Origin: a virus
Reading direction: 5' to 3' (one strand)
Virus record (IMG/VR): IMGVR_UViG_3300046007_009966
Location: 1-23,158 of that record
Length of the DNA: 23,158 nucleotides
Part shown: piece by piece, positions 14,401 to 22,581 of the stretch
How positions within the stretch are numbered: the first letter of the stretch is position 1
Layout of the letters: every line of letters starts with the position of its first letter
Program-made: the position numbers and the translations under genes
Notes under the pieces: model-generated
What the model saw: only the letters and a program-made list of their open reading frames with translations
What the model was told of the DNA's origin: nothing
Databases searched by the model: none

Positions 14401-16331
14401 GTATTATAAGGTAATCCGTCTGTTTTAAATCTAAATTCTATTGCTTGAGGTACAACTCCTGTGGCATTCCAAGCATCGTTTAATTCAAAAGAAGAAGTAA
14501 TGAAAGCAGAACCACTTGTATAAAATCCATAATTGTATGTATCTTCCCAATTGTCATAACTGTTTGAATTTTTATCTTTACCTCCAAACTCATTAATTCT
14601 TAAAATAGTATCAGGAATACCATAAGTAGTTATTAAATCTCTTAAACCAGTAACAGAACCTTTTTTCTTTAATAATAAAGGTAAGTTATGATAAATTCTT
14701 TTATATTGTTCTTTATTAATATCATCAGTAGGAGCTAAAGATGATGTTGAAGAAGCAGTTACATATGTTGTTATATAATCAAGGAAAGAACCTGATGGTA
14801 CGGGTAATTGAGTTGTTGTAAATGGTAAATTATATAAACTACCAGACGGGGTAATACCAATTAAAGCCTGGTATACATCATTGCTAGAGAAATTGTTTTG
14901 GTATATATTAATACCCATGTCTCTTAAAATGTCTGCTACTAAATCTTTTGATACACCATAAGTTAAACGGTTATCAGCATCAAATTTTGTGGTAATATTT
15001 TGTAAATAAATAAAAATATTATCAAACATTTGACCTATCATTTCAACAAATAATTCAAAATCAGTATTTTGTTCATCTTCTATAATATAAGATGGAATAG
15101 CTAATGTTAAAGCATTGTTATTTTCAATATCATATTCTTCAGCTACTAATAATTGACCTGATAGCCAATTTAATCCTGTAACAGATGTTGTTGAAACATT
15201 AATATAAGGAGGGGCACTATTTGTTTTAGGCCAAGCAGTAGATCCTGAAGAATAGTATAGGTAGTATTCGTAACTGTCAAATCCTGTAATTATTTCATTT
15301 ATTTTAGCTTGCCATATTATATTACTAGATGAAACATAGTAAGAACCACTTGAAGAATTTGATGATAAACTAGCACTGTAACTATAATTTTCTAATAATT
15401 GTAATTTATAATAAAAGTTTTCTAGTCTGGTTTGAGCTGAAGAGAAATGAATAAAATTAGAATAATCAGAGTAATCAATATTTACAGTTATTCCAGTTTG
15501 TGCTAAAATATTATTTAATTGATAATTTAAACTACCTGTTCCTTGAGATAATGAAGAATTTGTTGAAGATAAAGTTTGGTAATTAGAATAATTAGTGGAA
15601 TTATTTATCTTATCTAATGCATCTAAATTAAAGTTTGGACCTTTTAAATAAATATTATCATCTATAATATCAAAAGTTGGAGTAATAGAAATATTGTAAG
15701 CAATAGGATTAGCAATTTGTTCTACTACCCAACATGGATTTTTTAAAGTAAATTGAGGTGGTAAAGGTTCATATAATTTAATTAATATTGTAGGATCATT
15801 AGGATTAGTATTATCTAATAAAATATTATTAGCAATAATTAATTGATTGTCCCCAAAATTTAAATAAAAATCTATATAATCAAATTGTGAGTCCTGAATT
15901 TCAGTTATGAATTCATTAGTTAAAAATACAACATCTTCATTTAAGATTTCAGTAGTATTTAATCTAATTTCTGTTCTATCAGCACTTATTTCATCAATAT
16001 AATAAGTAGATAAAGGATTTGAACCTAATTTTCTTTTTAAAAAGTTATATAAAGTATTATAGGATCCTTGTTCATAACCAAAAGAAGCTAAATCACCTAC
16101 AGGATCTATAGATACTTGATTATTAATTAACTTATAACCAGGAAAACCATATATGTTTGAAACTAAAATTGAACCACTTAAATCATAAACATAATATTCA
16201 ATATAGTCTATTGAAGGATCAAAAGTAACTTCTGTTTCCTGAGTAGAAATCAGATTTAAATCATTTGAAGAATACTCTTGAAACTCAAAAGTTAATGGAT
16301 TTACTGGTTGTATATTAATTATTTCAGCCAT
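11406..16331 (-). CDS. Giant tail/baseplate protein with P2 gpI-like and LamG-like regions
   Basis: At 1641 residues this is the largest protein here and probably part of the outer baseplate. Near residues 535-585, YKRIYHNLPLLLKKKGSVTG and LRDLITTYGIP resemble the conserved segment of P2 gpI-type tail proteins, which join wedge and fibre. Residues about 620-810 (AIEFRFKTDGLP, SLWSTDYEMTLTL, WWSVLLNRN, SWENIAVSTFG, GSFQEIRYYATTIS) have the pattern of a LamG/concanavalin-like sandwich that could bind glycans. Around residues 920-1030, YVEVGFSPQNEINEDI and IKFFDNSLFKMLQDFTPART resemble what I recall from tail proteins of Bacteroidetes phages. The remainder is Ser/Tyr-rich beta sequence. It lies three genes after gp6, near the position that gp7 takes in T4, and starts in a TAATG overlap. 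Confidence 0.75.
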   Translation of the reverse strand: MAEIINIQPVNPLTFEFQEYSSNDLNLISTQETEVTFDPSIDYIEYYVYDLSGSILVSNIYGFPGYKLINNQVSIDPVGDLASFGYEQGSYNTLYNFLKRKLGSNPLSTYYIDEISADRTEIRLNTTEILNEDVVFLTNEFITEIQDSQFDYIDFYLNFGDNQLIIANNILLDNTNPNDPTILIKLYEPLPPQFTLKNPCWVVEQIANPIAYNISITPTFDIIDDNIYLKGPNFNLDALDKINNSTNYSNYQTLSSTNSSLSQGTGSLNYQLNNILAQTGITVNIDYSDYSNFIHFSSAQTRLENFYYKLQLLENYSYSASLSSNSSSGSYYVSSSNIIWQAKINEIITGFDSYEYYLYYSSGSTAWPKTNSAPPYINVSTTSVTGLNWLSGQLLVAEEYDIENNNALTLAIPSYIIEDEQNTDFELFVEMIGQMFDNIFIYLQNITTKFDADNRLTYGVSKDLVADILRDMGINIYQNNFSSNDVYQALIGITPSGSLYNLPFTTTQLPVPSGSFLDYITTYVTASSTSSLAPTDDINKEQYKRIYHNLPLLLKKKGSVTGLRDLITTYGIPDTILRINEFGGKDKNSNSYDNWEDTYNYGFYTSGSAFITSSFELNDAWNATGVVPQAIEFRFKTDGLPYNTASIATQSLWSTDYEMTLTLKYTGSGYTSGSYSGSTVDPYYQYATLEYFPDPSNSPTSSATIYLPFYDGGWWSVLLNRNAYGDFTLYAKNKNYEGFDGNTIGFQASSSVITPDESWENIAVSTFGSASYKIFTGSFQEIRYYATTISESTFDAYVMNPYSTEQSEYLIFRAPLGGELYTESVSVHPRVTGSWTPIPSFDSDNSDFYISSGGEFVPNTEVFYFDQVPAGIQNAVSQKIKQQNIVLPYSTSLSNIPDSNVLSPFISVQQFPSISSSYTRDIDYVEVGFSPQNEINEDINSQIGYFNIGEVIGDPRFQSSSLDTYPALDAIRYSYFEKYTSNYNYVDYIRLIKFFDNSLFKMLQDFTPARTSLASGIIIKNTLLDRNRYRVPQVNTSESIANIGSGSVNIPYVVEDQTITGSIDVGTISGGSGGSMPDLFGQTQSFDRFVNITQSWSGTTPSLSGSVSFTDYSQTEFYDGEFSGSAILVEDGDLNDCNVEIVQVGTYLDGTYINVGDNSIQPILYDFNADFTYYLSFQYQLANSTSITLKDNIGTVYFTDSNSTGVTVVRNVYQLEVNNPIIKLGWIKTGAGSVGAGYVTIFESYIEPDCLVTANDVQIDRPSSKYMDVDFNSSQIQAVNQQVILSGSATKATVPDSNYSPETGWANARYYGSDYTGQYNYSQSFASSSFPTGYPIDNFANYFMYFDWIGPSDPEYPGGGVVHGIYLIDIEGNAIPLTINNYNLFITENTFVGGQTAYILPAVYSAGKTSVTVNIVDGGAYYQTIFAKTGSEGNFTTYWSNSTSSPIYVPRFHSQSISTFNDTGSDIGYKPWLYSLLTLNDPTSGSINYYGFNFLNVYNPNTTETIVTDSYVLPTDTLFPLQNYDFIRIADTGSSPTSSLDDTFYALGLYQIKEIYTGSTVPIQTSSLSIVPLMNDTTAVATATGGNPDYQRFRVFRRIPSEISVTIQNIQSYKDPGFLIPFNFNPKYNVYDLAKKAGIIQ

Positions 16332-16675
16332 TATTTAATGCTACCTGATAAAAGTTGTTGTTGTAATTCTAAATTTTCTTGTCTTAAGGATGTTACTTCG
16401 TCTATTAGAGCTTGTATTGTTGGATCTTCTAAGGTTGTGTCTCCAATATATGCTTGGCTCGTTTTAATAAGGTACTCATGAGAATTCGTTTCTCCAAATT
16501 TAGGTATAGTAAAGAATATATCTTGGTAATTTTGGAAAAATTCAGGAACGGTTATTGTAGGTCCTACAGAAGCAGTAACTTGAGGTTGAACTAATTGGGT
16601 AAAAGAAGTATCAATAACCCTTTCATATTGGTTTTTATTATATGAAGTATTTATTAAAGTTATTATTTCTGACAT
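16331..16675 (-). CDS. Small structural protein with C-terminal coiled coil
   Basis: The 114-residue protein has a mostly extended N-terminal part (ITLINTSYNKNQYERVIDTS, TVPEFFQNYQDIFFTIPKFG) and ends in a heptad-like helix, TIQALIDEVTSLRQENLELQ, at about residues 84-108. This suggests oligomerisation. TAATG overlaps on both sides lock it between the DNRLRE-like protein and the giant tail protein, so it may act as a linker, trimeriser or chaperone for one of them. I do not recognise a named family. Confidence 0.65.
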   Translation of the reverse strand: MSEIITLINTSYNKNQYERVIDTSFTQLVQPQVTASVGPTITVPEFFQNYQDIFFTIPKFGETNSHEYLIKTSQAYIGDTTLEDPTIQALIDEVTSLRQENLELQQQLLSGSIK

Positions 16676-17811
16676 TATCCGTTAATTACTTTAAATGAAT
16701 ATTGGTCGTTAAATACTATTGTTGAGCCGTTTATAGTAGTTTTGATTAAAATAGTATAATATCTTTCTGGTTGTAAAAAGTTCATATAAACATCAAAATA
16801 ACTAGATGTAGCATCAGCACTCACCTGAGTATAAGTATTGTCAAAATTAACTATGTATTCATTAGTTTCTAAATCTTTTATAGCGTAAGTTGTTGAACCT
16901 GAAGGTAAATAGTAATTATTTAAGTAAACAGAAGATGTTTGCCATAATTGAATTGGATATTCTGGTCTGGCATCTATTCTAAATCTATTTATACTTTGAC
17001 TATAAAATACTCCTGGGTTTTCGGCTAAATTTATTATAGCTGGAAGAGTATTTAAAATTGTTTGAGTTGAAGAACCTGTATTCCATGAAAAATCATCCCA
17101 ACTAATTTGCAAATCTGGTGGGTAAATAGTGTTAGTATCAACTGAAAAATATTTTAATTGTGGTTGGAAATCAGTACTATTTACAAATTCAGTATCTTGT
17201 TTTAAGATAAAACCATAATTAGGTAATTGAGCTGCTACTGAACTTGTTGTCCAAGCTCTAACAGTATTGGTTACATTTAAATTTATATCTTTATCTGATC
17301 TGTAAGTAAAAGTTATAGAAGCAGAATATTGTGAACCTGTATACCAAATACCTCCACCAGCATCTACTGATGATGTATAAGAAGAGGTTGCACCTGTTGG
17401 TATACTTGATGTCCAAGGAGTATTTCCTGCATAATCAGCCCATATCCATGAGGTACCATTAGTTGTTATAGGATTATCTAAATATCTTCCAGTACCCATT
17501 CCCCAAGATTTTGCTACAGGAAAGCATTTTAAAGTAGTGTCTAGGTTTAAACCTTGAGCATTAGCAATAAAACATTGTAAAGTAGCATTCCAACTACCTG
17601 ATTGGTATTTATTTGTTGGGATTAAAGAAATAGCAGAATTAATATCATCATTAGAAAATTGAATCAAAAATCTACTTGCTTGAGGACTAGGGTCAGAATA
17701 TGCTTCAGTGACAAGTGAGGCTTCAATAATTTCATCCAATCCTGTATTCATACTAGGATATGCTGAATATAATGTAGCGTCTTTTTCGGGGAATATTTTT
17801 AATACTGCCAT
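16675..17811 (-). CDS. DNRLRE/CBM96-like virion protein
   Basis: The 378-residue protein starts MAVLKIFPEKDATLYSAYPS followed by MNTGLDEIIEA. This is the 'ADATV-x-P-x-N-x-G' pattern of DNRLRE/CBM96-type beta-sandwich domains. It continues with SRFLIQFSNDDI, ATLQCFIANAQGLNLDTTLK, KSWGMGTGRYLD and the Trp-rich SWIWADYAGNTPW, all as in that family. The C-terminal part (ERYYTILIKTTINGSTIVFN) resembles an Ig-like domain. Cellular members bind polysaccharides or shape cell-surface adhesins; here the domain is embedded in a baseplate operon right after gp6. A receptor- or glycan-contact role is therefore plausible but inferred. The gene starts 9 bases after the gp6 stop with no Shine-Dalgarno sequence. 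Confidence 0.7.
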   Translation of the reverse strand: MAVLKIFPEKDATLYSAYPSMNTGLDEIIEASLVTEAYSDPSPQASRFLIQFSNDDINSAISLIPTNKYQSGSWNATLQCFIANAQGLNLDTTLKCFPVAKSWGMGTGRYLDNPITTNGTSWIWADYAGNTPWTSSIPTGATSSYTSSVDAGGGIWYTGSQYSASITFTYRSDKDINLNVTNTVRAWTTSSVAAQLPNYGFILKQDTEFVNSTDFQPQLKYFSVDTNTIYPPDLQISWDDFSWNTGSSTQTILNTLPAIINLAENPGVFYSQSINRFRIDARPEYPIQLWQTSSVYLNNYYLPSGSTTYAIKDLETNEYIVNFDNTYTQVSADATSSYFDVYMNFLQPERYYTILIKTTINGSTIVFNDQYSFKVING

Positions 17812-17820
17812 TTTATTTTA

Positions 17821-19677
17821 TTATAAAGGTACTACTCTTCCTTGAATATCTTGGTTTGGATATTTAACTTCAAAAATACTAGGATCTAATGAAGGATAAA
17901 CTACATTTGATTGAGTAGCGCCTTGAATATCGTAAGCATATTTACTGTATCCTAAATTTTCTCCAACCAAATTAGTAATGTTAACAGTTTTAACTGTTTG
18001 AACACCTTCAATTCTGTCTAAAAGAACATAAATATCTCTTAAAACAATTGGTTGATTAATTTGCCATTTATCAATAGCAAAATAATCTTGTAAAGCTAAA
18101 ATACATTTGGATAAAATTTCATTACTATTGTAATTTGGTAATATTATTATATCAAAATTAACTCCAATATTAATAATAAATCCATCTTTAATATTAACGG
18201 AATCATTAACCATTTTATATTGAGAAAGATATGTAGTTATATTTTGTTTTAATGATGGTGAAGCTGTAGTTAATTGATTATTTATATTATAAGATAATAC
18301 ATATAAATCCAATACAGATTGTGACTCACCTGCTGAAATAGATTGTGCTTTGGTTGGTTCAATATATGCTTTAGAAACAACTCCATATTTAGCAGGCATT
18401 GAAAGAGTTCTTACTAAATAATCATTTTGGGTTACGTTACGTAATTGAGTTGCAAAATTGGCTGAAGAATTTTGTCTTATTTCTTCTATTGAATCTCCAT
18501 CTCCACCACCATCTGCTGCTTCAGGGTTAATAACACCTAAACTACCAAAAACATAATTAGCAGTATTTGTAGTTAAATTGGAATTTAAAAATTTAGCTGT
18601 ACCAGTAAATTGAGTTAAAGTATTGGCTGCTACATTTGATTCAACTCCTCCTCCAGTTAAATATCTAACTGTTAAAGTTGTATTTGAAGGAGCAATACCA
18701 TAAGTTTTTGTATATAAAAAATTGTCTGGAGCGTAAGCTGTTGTTAATTTTGTTTTTTCAAAAGGTAAACCAATACCTACATTATTTGGGTTAGGGATAA
18801 TTTCTTCATCAGTGTCATTAGCTGTTCCTGCACCAAATTGGAGTTGTAATAATTCTGAATTTAAAAATCTTGTTGTAAATCTACGTTGGATTTTTTCTAG
18901 TTTTAATAAATATGGTGTGTCTCCAGAATATTGAGATAAATTAGGATCATTTGTATTGGTATTTTTAATTGAATTGTATACCATTTCTTGACCTAAATAA
19001 TCAACTTCGTACCAATTATTTCCATCACTATCTACAATATCTAATATTCCTACTATTTTAGGGGCATTAATATTAACTGTTGAAAATTGAGTTGGTATTC
19101 CAAATGAAAATTGGGTTGTATTAATACTAACAGATACAGCTTTTCTTGTTTTCTTTAAAAGAAAATATGTTGGGTCCGTTCCTGATATTTCATAAACTGT
19201 AACTTCGGTTGGGTCTCCTGAACTTGAAACTGAAAAGTCAATAGGGTCTTCAATTAAAAATGTTACGTTATTGGCTAAATTTTGAGTTACAGTTGAATTT
19301 GGTTCAATATATAAAGCATAACTAAAATCAGGAACATATGTTGAACCTGAAAGTTTAGATGGTACTTGTTGGTAAAAATCAATAAATGTTGAAGCAACTT
19401 GGGTAACATTTGGTTTATAACCAAACATGTAAGCTAATTCATATAAGTTATTGGTTTGACGAGCATATTGTAAAAAGTTTTCTTGGATTTGATTATCCAT
19501 GTAAAACGATAAAACATCACCTACATAAGCAGCCATTTCCATAAACATCATACCAGGAGAAGCTGGGCTGAAGTCATTATAAGTTGTTGGGAAATAAGTT
19601 CTAGCATAATTAATTAAATTAGCTCTTAATTCCGTAAAATCTTTATTTATATATTGTATATTTCTTTTAATAATCAT
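17821..19677 (-). CDS. 6: Baseplate wedge protein, T4 gp6 / Baseplate_J type
   Basis: The 618-residue protein is close in length to T4 gp6 (about 660). The N-terminus (INKDFTELRANLINYARTYF, then DFSPASPGMMFMEMAAYVGD and VLSFYMDNQIQENFL) is the hallmark of Baseplate_J/gp6-type wedge proteins. The central part is beta-rich, and the C-terminal part (QLRNVTQNDYLVRTLSMPAK, ILSKCILALQDYFAIDKWQI and VLLDRIEGVQTVKTVNI) matches the conserved repeats of gpJ proteins. In T4, gp6 dimers form the inner baseplate ring that joins the wedges and switches during sheath contraction. Here it starts in a TAATG overlap directly after gp25, the neighbour order seen in many T4-related phages. A clear anchor for a contractile tail. 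Confidence 0.88.
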   Translation of the reverse strand: MIIKRNIQYINKDFTELRANLINYARTYFPTTYNDFSPASPGMMFMEMAAYVGDVLSFYMDNQIQENFLQYARQTNNLYELAYMFGYKPNVTQVASTFIDFYQQVPSKLSGSTYVPDFSYALYIEPNSTVTQNLANNVTFLIEDPIDFSVSSSGDPTEVTVYEISGTDPTYFLLKKTRKAVSVSINTTQFSFGIPTQFSTVNINAPKIVGILDIVDSDGNNWYEVDYLGQEMVYNSIKNTNTNDPNLSQYSGDTPYLLKLEKIQRRFTTRFLNSELLQLQFGAGTANDTDEEIIPNPNNVGIGLPFEKTKLTTAYAPDNFLYTKTYGIAPSNTTLTVRYLTGGGVESNVAANTLTQFTGTAKFLNSNLTTNTANYVFGSLGVINPEAADGGGDGDSIEEIRQNSSANFATQLRNVTQNDYLVRTLSMPAKYGVVSKAYIEPTKAQSISAGESQSVLDLYVLSYNINNQLTTASPSLKQNITTYLSQYKMVNDSVNIKDGFIINIGVNFDIIILPNYNSNEILSKCILALQDYFAIDKWQINQPIVLRDIYVLLDRIEGVQTVKTVNITNLVGENLGYSKYAYDIQGATQSNVVYPSLDPSIFEVKYPNQDIQGRVVPL

Positions 19678-20084
19678 TATGTAAATGTTACTTGTATATT
19701 ATCGTTAATTCCTGTATCTTTTATTGAGTATTTTAAAACCACATCCACTGTATTATAGTCTTCACTAGGAATAATATTTAAAGCTTCTACTACAACACTT
19801 GGAAAGAATTCAATAAGAGATTCTTGAATGTTTAATTTTAAAGAATCTAAATTATTTGTAGTTATTTGTTCAAATATAAATCTTCTTAAATTTCCACCAA
19901 ATAAAGGATTTAAATATCTTTCTGGTTGGTTTGTTAAGAAAAAATTAATTAGATTATATTTAATAGATTCTTGAGTAGTATAAGTTGTTCTAAATACACC
20001 AGGAGCATTAAAAGGCAAAGCAATTCCAACACCAACACTTGGTTTAGTATCTAGAGGGAATATTTTTTTAGCACCAAATGCCAT
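19677..20084 (-). CDS. 25: Baseplate wedge protein, gp25/GPW family
   Basis: At 135 residues it is the size of T4 gp25 (132). FFLTNQPERYLNPLFGGNLR is the family signature (L-x-T-x-x-GERxxxPxFG-x-x-L), followed by RFIFEQITTNNLDSLKLNIQ, SLIEFFPSVVVEALNII and VDVVLKYSI, the usual C-terminal helix and beta-hairpin. gp25 is the lysozyme-like-fold protein that clamps gp6 and starts sheath assembly on the baseplate. TAATG overlaps occur on both sides: with the 121-residue protein upstream and gp6 downstream. Among the most secure calls in the window. Confidence 0.9.
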   Translation of the reverse strand: MAFGAKKIFPLDTKPSVGVGIALPFNAPGVFRTTYTTQESIKYNLINFFLTNQPERYLNPLFGGNLRRFIFEQITTNNLDSLKLNIQESLIEFFPSVVVEALNIIPSEDYNTVDVVLKYSIKDTGINDNIQVTFT

Positions 20085-20449
20085 TATTTACCCATTAAAC
20101 TCATTATTTGATCTAGTCCAACTTGTCCTTCAGGTAAAGCTCCGTTAACAGTGTCAACTGATTTTGGTTGAAAATTTCCTGCATAAGCAGAATTTGCTGT
20201 TCCTCCGTTTTGCATTTCTTCTAAAATATTACCAAACATTGCTTGTCTTTCTGCAGGGGTTAGTTTTCTAGGTGATTCAATATGTGGTTGAGCATAAGTT
20301 CCTTTTGATTCTGTTACGGTACCAAAACCATTACCAGCAGGAACAATTTTAGGGGCCTTAATAGCTTCCAATAGAATGTCTTTCAATTCTTCTTGAATAG
20401 CTTCTTTTACTGCTTCCTTAATAATTTTTTTAAAATCTGATGGTTTCAT
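20084..20449 (-). CDS. Baseplate-module protein with amphipathic N-terminal helix
   Basis: This is a 121-residue protein. It opens with a long amphipathic helix (MKPSDFKKIIKEAVKEAIQE, then ELKDILLEAIK) that holds several (I/L)-x-E triplets. A Pro/Gly/Asn-rich, probably disordered middle follows (KIVPAGNGFGTV, QNGGTANSAYAGNF), and the end is a short helix, GLDQIMSLMGK. RKLTPAERQAMFGNILEEMQ is a second helix. This layout suits a scaffold, chaperone or proteolytically processed assembly factor. By position next to gp25 it could take the place of T4 gp26 or gp51, but there is no sequence evidence for either. It has an exact TATTTATA element just upstream. Confidence 0.65.
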   Translation of the reverse strand: MKPSDFKKIIKEAVKEAIQEELKDILLEAIKAPKIVPAGNGFGTVTESKGTYAQPHIESPRKLTPAERQAMFGNILEEMQNGGTANSAYAGNFQPKSVDTVNGALPEGQVGLDQIMSLMGK

Positions 20450-20453
20450 TGTT

Positions 20454-20461
20454 TATAAATA
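20454..20461 (-). promoter_or_regulatory. TATTTATA element close to a start codon
   Basis: The minus strand reads TTTTAATATTTATAAACAATG, so the core ends four bases before the ATG at 20449, inside the 18-base gap after the 292-residue gene. At this distance a role in translation initiation competes with a promoter role. Confidence 0.3.
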
Positions 20462-20467
20462 TTAAAA

Positions 20468-21346
20468 TTAGTATCCTTTTAAATTATCTCTATCAATTAT
20501 TAATTTAAGTTCATTAATTAATGTTTGATTATTTGTTGTAAATGATAGTTCTGTTTGAATTAAAACTATGCCTTGTTGATTTTTACCAATAGCTCTTCTT
20601 CTAATTACATTAGGTCTATAAGGTATTTCTTCTATTTCAATAACAAAGCCTTTATATATGTTTTGGTTTTGACTTATATCTGCTTGGATTTGATTTGAAA
20701 CAATTAAATCAATCTCTGGAGATGTGGAGTCTAAATTAGCATATTCATCACATTGTTTAATAAATGTATCTATTAATTTTAATGTCTCTACTGCTTTTAA
20801 AACATAAGAACCAATTATGGAAATAACTAAAGCTGCATTACTTACTGTTCCTAAACTTTTTGATAATTTTGAAGTTCCATATTTATCAAAAGTTGATCTT
20901 CTAATAAGAGTTTGAACAGTATTTAGTCCTGATACTATTGTTCCAGGGACAGGTAAAGTATCTAATGGTGGTATTCTTAAAGCAAGAGATACAGATACAG
21001 CTGTTATATCAATTGCCTTTAATATTTCTACGATTGTTTCTAAAAAATTTGATTCTCCTATTATTAGATTACCTGTTTGATTTATTTTTACTCCAATTCT
21101 ATTTAATTGATCTACTATATTATTTCTTTGATTAATTAATAATACTAAATTAGTATTTGTAGGACAAACTCCAGCATTAACATTATATTTAGTTATAAGA
21201 TTTTCTAATGAAGGTTGTATTATAGTAGGAATTTGGTTTCCTAAAGTTAATAATAAATTAGGTAATTTAGCATTTCCTTCTGCTTTTAATTCTGAAGGAG
21301 TAGCGTTTAATATTTTATTAACATCTATATCAGGTACTCTTTTCAT
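20468..21346 (-). CDS. Unrecognised tail/baseplate protein, hydrophobic helices
   Basis: The protein has 292 residues, is poor in aromatics and rich in Ile, Leu and Asn. The N-terminal half is helical (LPNLLLTLGNQIPTIIQPSL, LVLLINQRNNIVDQLNRIGV), and two strongly hydrophobic stretches lie at about residues 106-132 (IVEILKAIDITAVSVSLALR) and 170-188 (NAALVISIIGSYVLKAVETL). The C-terminus is beta-like (GFVIEIEEIPYRPNVIRRRA, GIVLIQTELSFTT). The hydrophobic helices could insert into the host membrane during injection, as tape-measure segments do, or be buried in a hub trimer. It is coupled by TAATG to the gp5-like gene. I do not recognise a homologue; a hub or tail-tip function is inferred from context. 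Confidence 0.65.
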   Translation of the reverse strand: MKRVPDIDVNKILNATPSELKAEGNAKLPNLLLTLGNQIPTIIQPSLENLITKYNVNAGVCPTNTNLVLLINQRNNIVDQLNRIGVKINQTGNLIIGESNFLETIVEILKAIDITAVSVSLALRIPPLDTLPVPGTIVSGLNTVQTLIRRSTFDKYGTSKLSKSLGTVSNAALVISIIGSYVLKAVETLKLIDTFIKQCDEYANLDSTSPEIDLIVSNQIQADISQNQNIYKGFVIEIEEIPYRPNVIRRRAIGKNQQGIVLIQTELSFTTNNQTLINELKLIIDRDNLKGY

Positions 21347-22581
21347 TAGGTTGTAAAATTATTTTTAGATCTAATATCACCTTCTTTAGATGATAAATCA
21401 GCATCTAAATTTTCTAATATTAATTGCATTTGTGAAGCAGCCATATTTAAAGGTCCTAAAGGAGTACCTGGAGGAGTTGATACTTGGGATGATGCTATCT
21501 GCATAAAAGATTTTAAATTAACTATTAGTTCTTTTAATAAAGTGAATGTTTTATTACCCAATAATAAAGGTTCAGTAGCATTTTTATCTCCTAAATAAAT
21601 ATTTTTTGTTTGAAAAACAGCTGTATTTGTATCAACATTTAATCCATTTTGAGAATTTAAATTTATAGATTTATTTGAAGATAATAATATATGATCATTA
21701 GTTGAATTAAAAACTAATCTTCCTGAATTAATAATTACTTGGTTTTTTATATATTGATTTGGTGTTGTTGGAGGATTATTTTTATAACTTGTATATGAAG
21801 TACTAGCTGCTTCTAAAGGTATTTGTTGTGTAGAACCAAAATAAATAGAACCTAAATCAGTATTAATATCTTCAGTTATGTATTTATATCCATTTCCTTC
21901 ATTAGGACCTTGCCCATTTCTAAGTATTAAAATAGGGTCACCATTATTACCTGTTGTTGACCAATTATTAGGTTTATTTTGAACAGTAGAACCAAATCTC
22001 ATACTATTACCCCATCTACCTTCATGAATTACATCTCCTTCAAAAGGTAATAATGGATTTATTGTATCTTTTTCTTTAAAGGTTTGTCCAAAATAAATTT
22101 CTGTTGGTTGGTTTGTTGTAATTTTTGGACTACCTAGTTCGGTTTGAACATAACTTTTTTGTTGGGTTGGTTGTAAATTTCCTTCATAATAAGGTAAAGC
22201 ATTGTGGTGTGGATGATTCCACATACTTAAAATACTCAAATAATAAAGTGATTTACTTGCAGTAGATGATTTAATCCCAACATCTGGTAGTCTAAATATT
22301 AAAACTATTTCATTAACTAAAGGATAATTTTTTGAATTTGGAAATAAGGGTTTAGCTGTCGTTAAATTATTTTGAGGATTGACACTAGATATATCTCCTG
22401 GGGTTGATTCTATTCCTACAAATTCAATATTTCCTATAGATTTATAATCATCTCCTTCTAATATAACATTAATAACTCTTCCTACTGATAATATATTATC
22501 TTGGTTAAAACTGTTTTTAATTCCAAAATCGTTTTTAGTATTAAGAGTACTATTAACACCACCAAACCCATATCTAGCCAT
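21346..22581 (-). CDS. 5: gp5-like baseplate hub / tail-needle protein
   Basis: The 411-residue protein has an N-terminal beta-barrel (residues about 30-120: ILSVGRVINVILEGDDYKSI, GNIEFVGIES, YPLVNEIVLIFRLPD) with the pattern of the gp5/VgrG OB-fold that threads the tail tube. It continues with DVIHEGRWGNSMRFGSTVQN and GDPILILRNGQG, which I recall as a conserved block in gp5-like proteins of marine T4-type phages. A C-terminal beta-helix-like segment follows (IKNQVIINSGRLVFNSTNDH, then ILLSSNKSINLNSQNGL), and the end is helical. T4 gp5 is about 575 residues and contains a lysozyme domain; no catalytic lysozyme segment is seen here. It couples through TAATG to its neighbours on both sides. The call is good; the gene symbol is by analogy. 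Confidence 0.75.
   Translation of the reverse strand: MARYGFGGVNSTLNTKNDFGIKNSFNQDNILSVGRVINVILEGDDYKSIGNIEFVGIESTPGDISSVNPQNNLTTAKPLFPNSKNYPLVNEIVLIFRLPDVGIKSSTASKSLYYLSILSMWNHPHHNALPYYEGNLQPTQQKSYVQTELGSPKITTNQPTEIYFGQTFKEKDTINPLLPFEGDVIHEGRWGNSMRFGSTVQNKPNNWSTTGNNGDPILILRNGQGPNEGNGYKYITEDINTDLGSIYFGSTQQIPLEAASTSYTSYKNNPPTTPNQYIKNQVIINSGRLVFNSTNDHILLSSNKSINLNSQNGLNVDTNTAVFQTKNIYLGDKNATEPLLLGNKTFTLLKELIVNLKSFMQIASSQVSTPPGTPLGPLNMAASQMQLILENLDADLSSKEGDIRSKNNFTT

Noticed and set aside
21700-22580. Lysozyme domain inside the gp5-like protein
   Set aside because: No catalytic Glu/Asp/Thr arrangement or lysozyme-like segment could be found between the OB-fold and the beta-helix-like part.
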